DNA of 64,000 nucleotides from Hydractinia symbiolongicarpus (Eukaryota; Cnidaria; Hydrozoa; Anthoathecata; Hydractiniidae), in NCBI RefSeq assembly GCF_029227915.1, contig NC_079876.1, positions 12,836,001 to 12,900,000 on the forward strand. The letters are read 5' to 3'. A program made the translations under genes and the position numbers. This document shows, one piece after another, positions 59,332 to 64,000 of this stretch. The notes beneath the pieces were generated by a model. That model was given only the letters and a program-made list of their open reading frames with translations, was not told where the DNA came from and did no database searches. The number at the start of each line of letters is the position of its first letter. Within the stretch, counting starts at the first letter, position 1.

Positions 59332-59480
59332 CAGTTACCAACGAGTTATGAACGAGTTACCAACGAGTTAAGAACGAGTTACCAACGGGTTACCGATGGG
59401 TAAAGATTGACCTTTTTATATTCTTGTCATAATTTGTGTATAAAAACTCGAGTTACAACGAGTTACCGCATATTTAATAT
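59332..59480 (+). repeat. GAGTTACCAAC minisatellite, irregular
   Basis: Units of the type ACGAGTTaccA recur at 59332-59400 (accaacgagttatgaacgag and variants, about five units) and again at about 59450-59470. Confidence 0.7.
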
Positions 59481-59857
59481 GGTTGAAGATATATACACAT
59501 GTTTCAATATAACAGATACCAATACAAAAAGTAACTTGTCGGTCACTCGACAGAAACTCGGAGTAACTCGAAGGTAACATCACGGAGATAGAGAGACCTC
59601 TAAGAAGGCAGTTTTTTTTTAAATATATTTTTAAATCAATCTATTTTTTAGCTTTAATTCAAATAAGGACCTGAAGGCTTGCCTAATAGCAAGTTTGACT
59701 CTAAACTCTGTAACATATTTTCCTGATAGAGATAAAAATCTCAAATTTCTAATTAACCGATCCAGACAATTGCATTCCAACACCAACGCTTTTGACTGAT
59801 CTAATTTAAACAACATACAGCGTCTTTACGTAAATGATTCGAGTTGTCATGTGTTCA

Positions 59858-60115
59858 GATTAGCTGTCAGCAAATTAATGAAGTCAAAATTTCCAACTGC
59901 GTCTGGATTAGCTGTCAGCAAATTCATTAATGAAGTCAAAATTTCAAACTGCGTCTGGATTAGCTGTCAACAAATTCATTAATGAAGTCAAAATTTCAAA
60001 CTGCGTCTGGATTAGCTGTCAACAAATTCATTAAAAAAGATGTATTTTGTAGACTGTATGCAGATTAGCTGTCAGCAATCTTATTAATAAAGTCAAAACA
60101 TCAAACTATGTCCAA
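59858..60115 (+). repeat. 52-base minisatellite, five copies
   Basis: Units start gattagctgtcagcaaatt at 59858, 59906, 59958, 60010 and 60063. Spacings are 48, 52, 52 and 53 bases. The middle two or three are nearly identical (ttcattaatgaagtcaaaat), and the outer ones are diverged. Single units follow the related block at about 61095-61155. Confidence 0.85.
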
Positions 60116-60119
60116 ATTA

Positions 60120-60895
60120 TCTGTGTCAACAACTCTATTAGTGATTACATGTTCTGACAGCAGCAGTTTTTCTTGTAGTCCATTTGATGAGCACAAGGAT
60201 AACAGAATATCCTTAAACTAATTTAAATGTCATTTCACACCTACAAAACTAACTGATAATGGCTGAAAAGTTTTCTAGATATTTTTGGTACCCATAATTT
60301 AATCTAAAAGAGTACTTACCCATTTAAAATCTTTCTTTTATGCACAATGGCGGACACATGCAATCAAAAGTGTTAGCGGACAAGAAAACGACATAAACCG
60401 GACTAAATTTTAATTCCTCCTCATAAGCCCAAAGTCGGAACTTCGGGAGTTTTCTGAAGAATATAATTCTAGTTTGAGGATGATGATAAATCTTGCAGGT
60501 ATTAATTTTCGCATATAATTGTTTGTTAAAATGTTTTACAGGTATTAACATTCACGAATGACGTTATATGTGCTCAATAATATTAAGAAAAAAATCTATT
60601 TGCAATAATCATTTACGCAAATTCACTTTTCAGAAGCTTTTTTATGTTTTTGACGACAGCAAGATCAAATTTCTCAAATTACTATTTGTTTTCCGCTGCA
60701 ATTAATTCTACCGAGTGTTGGGGACACAGTTACAACGACAGGTCTCTGATTTCGACATGCTAACAAAGAAACATGAAACAATCCAAGACAGTTTAATTGT
60801 TTAAACACAATAATTTTTTATTTTTTCTGTAATACTCGTGTAGTAGCTAACGTACCAAACGTTTTATGAAGTGTACTGGAATGAGTTTAAAACTG
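60120..60895. other. Intergenic stretch; no supported gene
   Basis: The minus-strand frame 60551-60324 has no motif. Nothing else was recognised. Confidence 0.3.
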
Positions 60896-61159
60896 GATTT
60901 AGAATAAGGACTTAAAGGCTTGCATGATAACAAGTTTGACTCTACATATTGGTCAACATATTTTCGTGATAAAAATAAAAGTCTCAACTACATTCTTAAT
61001 TAACAGATTCAGACAATAGCATTCCAACACCAACGCTTTCGACTAATTCAATTTAGACATCATGCCGCGTCTTTACGTAAACGGCTTTTTGTTGATTAGC
61101 TGTCAACAAGTATTAATAAATTCAAAATATTAAAATACGCCAGGATTAGCTATCATATT

Positions 61160-63385
61160 GCAAAATAGGTGTCAGTAAATATGTATTAGTTAATATATGT
61201 GCAGGACAAAAATTAGTAAATTTACCTGTTTTTAAAATCTTTAAAAAGTCAACAGACTGACAGTAGTTACATGGGTGAGTAGGACCCTTATATATTGTAT
61301 ATTTCTTTAGATTTCTTACACAAGGGGAGATTTTTGCCTAAAGATAAGAAAAAAGGTATCCAGGGAAACCCTAGGCAAGTTTTACCTAAGTTTTAACGAT
61401 GTCATAGTAATTGAAGAAAATAAATAAAAACAAAAGGATTCCACAGCAACCGTTTGAATTTATTTTTAACGTTATAGTCAAGCATTCCTGACCTTTTTCT
61501 ACGCAGTGAAGTTGCTAAAATTACAATCACTTCCGAAGAATTAGTATATATAACAATCAATTGGCATTGAAAAAAAATAATTCTTAATTTGCATTTTCTC
61601 CCTCCAAAATGTATAAAGATGATTTTAAAATAACTTCACTGATAATTTTAGGGTTAGCTATTACAGGTTATACCTTTTCCTTAAGGCTTATATCTGGCAT
61701 TGCGTAATGAGACAGTAGTAGTCTTGCCGTTATTAAGGGTTGCGGTTTTACGGAACTTTATGATAAGAATTTCACTATAAAACCGTCGAGATTAAACTTT
61801 CTGAAAATCTGTAGGAGGAGAGTGATCATGAGAAAATGCAGTGAACATCGAGTATAACTATCTCGTACCCAGGACTAATATCTTTTGTATTCTTTTTTCA
61901 GGATATATTGGTTGGAAACGAGGTTTTAATTAAAAAGGCTCATAATACTTTCATAGTATATAATACTATTAAATTGATTCTCTAAGAGAGATCAAAAGAA
62001 ATTCCTTGTGAGCATCGAGCCATTAAATATTTAGAGATATATTGCATTAACGAATAGCAACTCCAAGCAGAAGAAAGAGGCTCTTGACAGGTAAGGTTGT
62101 TTGTACTATACGTAAATTATACTAAACCTTAAGGCATGAGTATACAAAAAAGGTGTGATATTTTAAGATGCTTTTAATTCACCAAAACTTTATTTTGATA
62201 TATTAATGTAGATATTTTTAGAAAGCCTATATGATTACCTATATAATGCTATAAAAATTATTAAGAAAAAATAAAATTTGAAGGTTTAATAGACACGAAA
62301 AAAAATGACCCCTCTCCTACAAATGCGATTTCTTTTACAAAACTAATAATTTCTCAAGTTTGCTGTTTGCTTTTTTGTGATCACAAGACATTGATCTAAA
62401 AACGCTTTTTTAATTTTTTCTTAATGTTTTTTACTTTTGGAGTTATTTAGTATTAAAATTTTTTCCACAATAACTCGCGTTCTACTCATTCCTCTCCACG
62501 CTAAGCGTGCTCTCCACCTCACATTCTTTATAGTTTTGTAAAAGAGATTTAAAACGTAAGTGATACTCTCTTAAAAATTTAACACTGTGAAAAAGAGCTT
62601 TTAAGTTTCTCACAGAAATCTTATACTTCTGCATAATAATTGATCACTATGATAACGACCATTTTGTTAACAGGTCTTTTTCACATCTTCTGTTTATGCT
62701 GCACGTGTTCGCTCACATTCGCAATTATACACAGTTGAGTATGGGTAAAACAAAAACAAACTGTAGAAACAAAAATCTGTTCGACTAGTGCTAGCTTGGC
62801 GATCGGCGGTAGAAACATTTTGCTTTAATCTTCTTTTAGCTGGCAGGTCAAATATTTTTGTTTTGGATTTTCTTCTTTTTTTTGATGATATAAAAGCTTT
62901 ATGGCGATAGGACATTTTTATTCGCTGTTAACTTATAAACTGGTTTTGCCATGTTTTTCACAGTAAATTATATTCAGCTTTGGAAGACAAAAAAGAAAAA
63001 GAAAATATTCTTATGGGAAATAGGAGAAAAACTTCAAAATAATCTTAAGGGGATAATAATCTATTCTAAATACATTTTTTTAAAAATATTTTTGCACCAT
63101 TTTAAAGCGCAGATCTTTTTTTATCTAATCACTGAAAAAAAACTTTTTTAGAAAACAAACCATTTTTTTCTTATACTCACGCCTTAAAGACATAAACTAA
63201 AAAAACAATTAAGGTAGATTAAGTTGTTTTTACCTCTTGACTATTTCACTTTTTCCATCAACATGAACACAATTTTTATACCTTAACTCTTTAAAAAAAA
63301 TCATCCCTATACCAAATCATGATAAAAAATAGACAAAATATGGATGTTATTTATTTTAAGGATAATGTAATGCACGTTTCTCACT
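61160..63385. other. AT-rich intergenic stretch; no supported gene
   Basis: Short frames (62694-62915 minus, 62951-63151 plus) are Lys/Phe-rich and show no family signal. Confidence 0.35.
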
Positions 63386-63387
63386 AG

Positions 63388-64000
63388 GCACTAAAGCTTT
63401 GTTTCCACTTAGCGGGCACTAACGCTAATGAGTGGTAATGAAATCCGCGGTAACTTTTTTTATAAATAAAAACTGCTTGTTAACAAGTTATTGCTTTCTA
63501 GCGGTAATATTTTCATGATTGGTAATTTTTTATTCAAAATGGAATGAAATGTTGTTATCTGTTGAAAAGTGAAAGTATGAAAAAGAGATTAGACCAATTA
63601 TTAGACCAATGAAAAAAACTTACTTATAATAAAACTTACTTATAAAAATACTCTTTATCACCAAGTCGTAATTCACGAAGAAGATTTAAAAAAACTAGCT
63701 ACTTGTTCTTTTTTTGTAAATGTCACGAACCCGAAATCGTTGATCTCTCTTCTTCTTCTTTCTTCAATCATCATTCATAATCAAAAACTTGGGTTTGCTT
63801 TTATAATGAATAGCTTCTCCTCATCTAAAGAATCCATTCTAAACTGAGAGATAATTTTTATGATTTATATGATTTAAAGTTTTATTTCTCAAGTGGAAAC
63901 ATAAAACGTTACTGCTAGTTAACGCTTGCTAAAATGATACCGCTCATTACCGCTAGTTACCGTGAATCGGAAGCCAAGCTTAATTAACGCTTACTAGGGC
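63388..64000. mobile_element. Inverted-repeat (MITE-like) element reaching the right edge
   Basis: The left part CTAGGCACTAAAGCTTTG, then TTTCCACTTAGCGGGC and GCTAATGAGTGGTAATGA, faces the reverse complement of the right part GCCCTAGTAAGCG, AAGCTTGGCTTCC and GTAACTAGCGGTAATGAGCGG. The arms match in order with gaps. Motifs of the type GCGGTAAT/TTACCGC recur inside. The right end may continue past the window. Confidence 0.55.

Larger units (their letters stand above)
59655..61095 (+). repeat. Duplicated 200-base repeat block (copies at 59655-59850 and 60898-61095)
   Basis: Both copies share aaggcttgc.taatagcaag (or gataacaag), tttgactct, aacatattttc and gacaatt/agcattccaac, then accaacgctttcgact and gcgtctttacgtaaa, in the same order with about 20 percent divergence. 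Each is followed by GATTAGCTGTC units. A third piece is at 57405. Confidence 0.65.

Noticed and set aside
59858-60115. Regularly spaced repeats that might suggest a CRISPR array
   Set aside because: The whole 52-base unit repeats, without unique spacers, and the genome is eukaryotic; it is a minisatellite.

Overview
This is a eukaryotic window, very AT-rich, with spliced genes (GT-AG introns, mostly 60-280 base exons) and dense decayed transposons. The gene and repeat content fits an early-branching metazoan, most likely a cnidarian. The pointers are a NAT10 exon set with animal-like residues, a secreted PAN/EGF-like/discoidin-like gene, MULE transposase with a SWIM finger, RTE-like and L2/CR1-like retroelements, and Helitron-like short elements. 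That placement is an inference; nothing in the window names a species.

Three protein-coding genes can be modelled with matching splice phases. (1) Minus strand, 194-7091: nine exons encoding the first 336 codons of NAT10 (RNA cytidine acetyltransferase); the rest lies beyond the left edge. (2) Minus strand, 20343-27880: five coding exons encoding a protein of about 1160 residues. It has a novel N-terminal region, a superfamily-1-helicase-like P-loop core, a fibronectin type III domain and C-terminal ankyrin repeats. The reading frame closes only if one base is restored in an 8-base homopolymer at 25827-25834. (3) Plus strand, 39285-40657: three exons encoding a secreted or surface protein with a hydrophobic leader, a PAN/apple-like domain, a short Cys-rich EGF-like segment and an F5/8-type-C (discoidin)-like domain; its first exon was not found. 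Two further exon candidates (33116-33282 minus, 33976-34311 plus) are weak.

Much of the rest is mobile DNA. Coding relics are an L2/CR1-like RT (7375-8435, minus), two RTE-like fragments (8660-9057 minus; 57497-58321 plus, with a solo 3' end at 50630-50690), an Ulp1-like protease relic (11275-11520), another element relic (10540-10800), a MULE transposase (14386-16283), a retroviral-type integrase relic (45195-45849) and an RT with its catalytic core deleted (45975-47240). Non-autonomous elements are Helitron-like elements (43-154, 2040-2172, 35556-35727, 41503-41640), several inverted-repeat elements (1482-1662, 13963-14276, 36126-37383, 38567-39186, 63388-64000) and a 95-base fold-back hairpin (17681-17775). 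Tandem repeats occur at 10868-11071, 19103-19504, 31022-31640, 53081-54610, 59332-59480 and 59858-60115.

The item most worth pursuing as a possibly undescribed system is the P-loop/FN3/ankyrin gene. Its layout, an ATPase core with recognition-type repeats at the C-terminus, recalls innate-immunity or signalling NTPases, but its function cannot be read from sequence alone.
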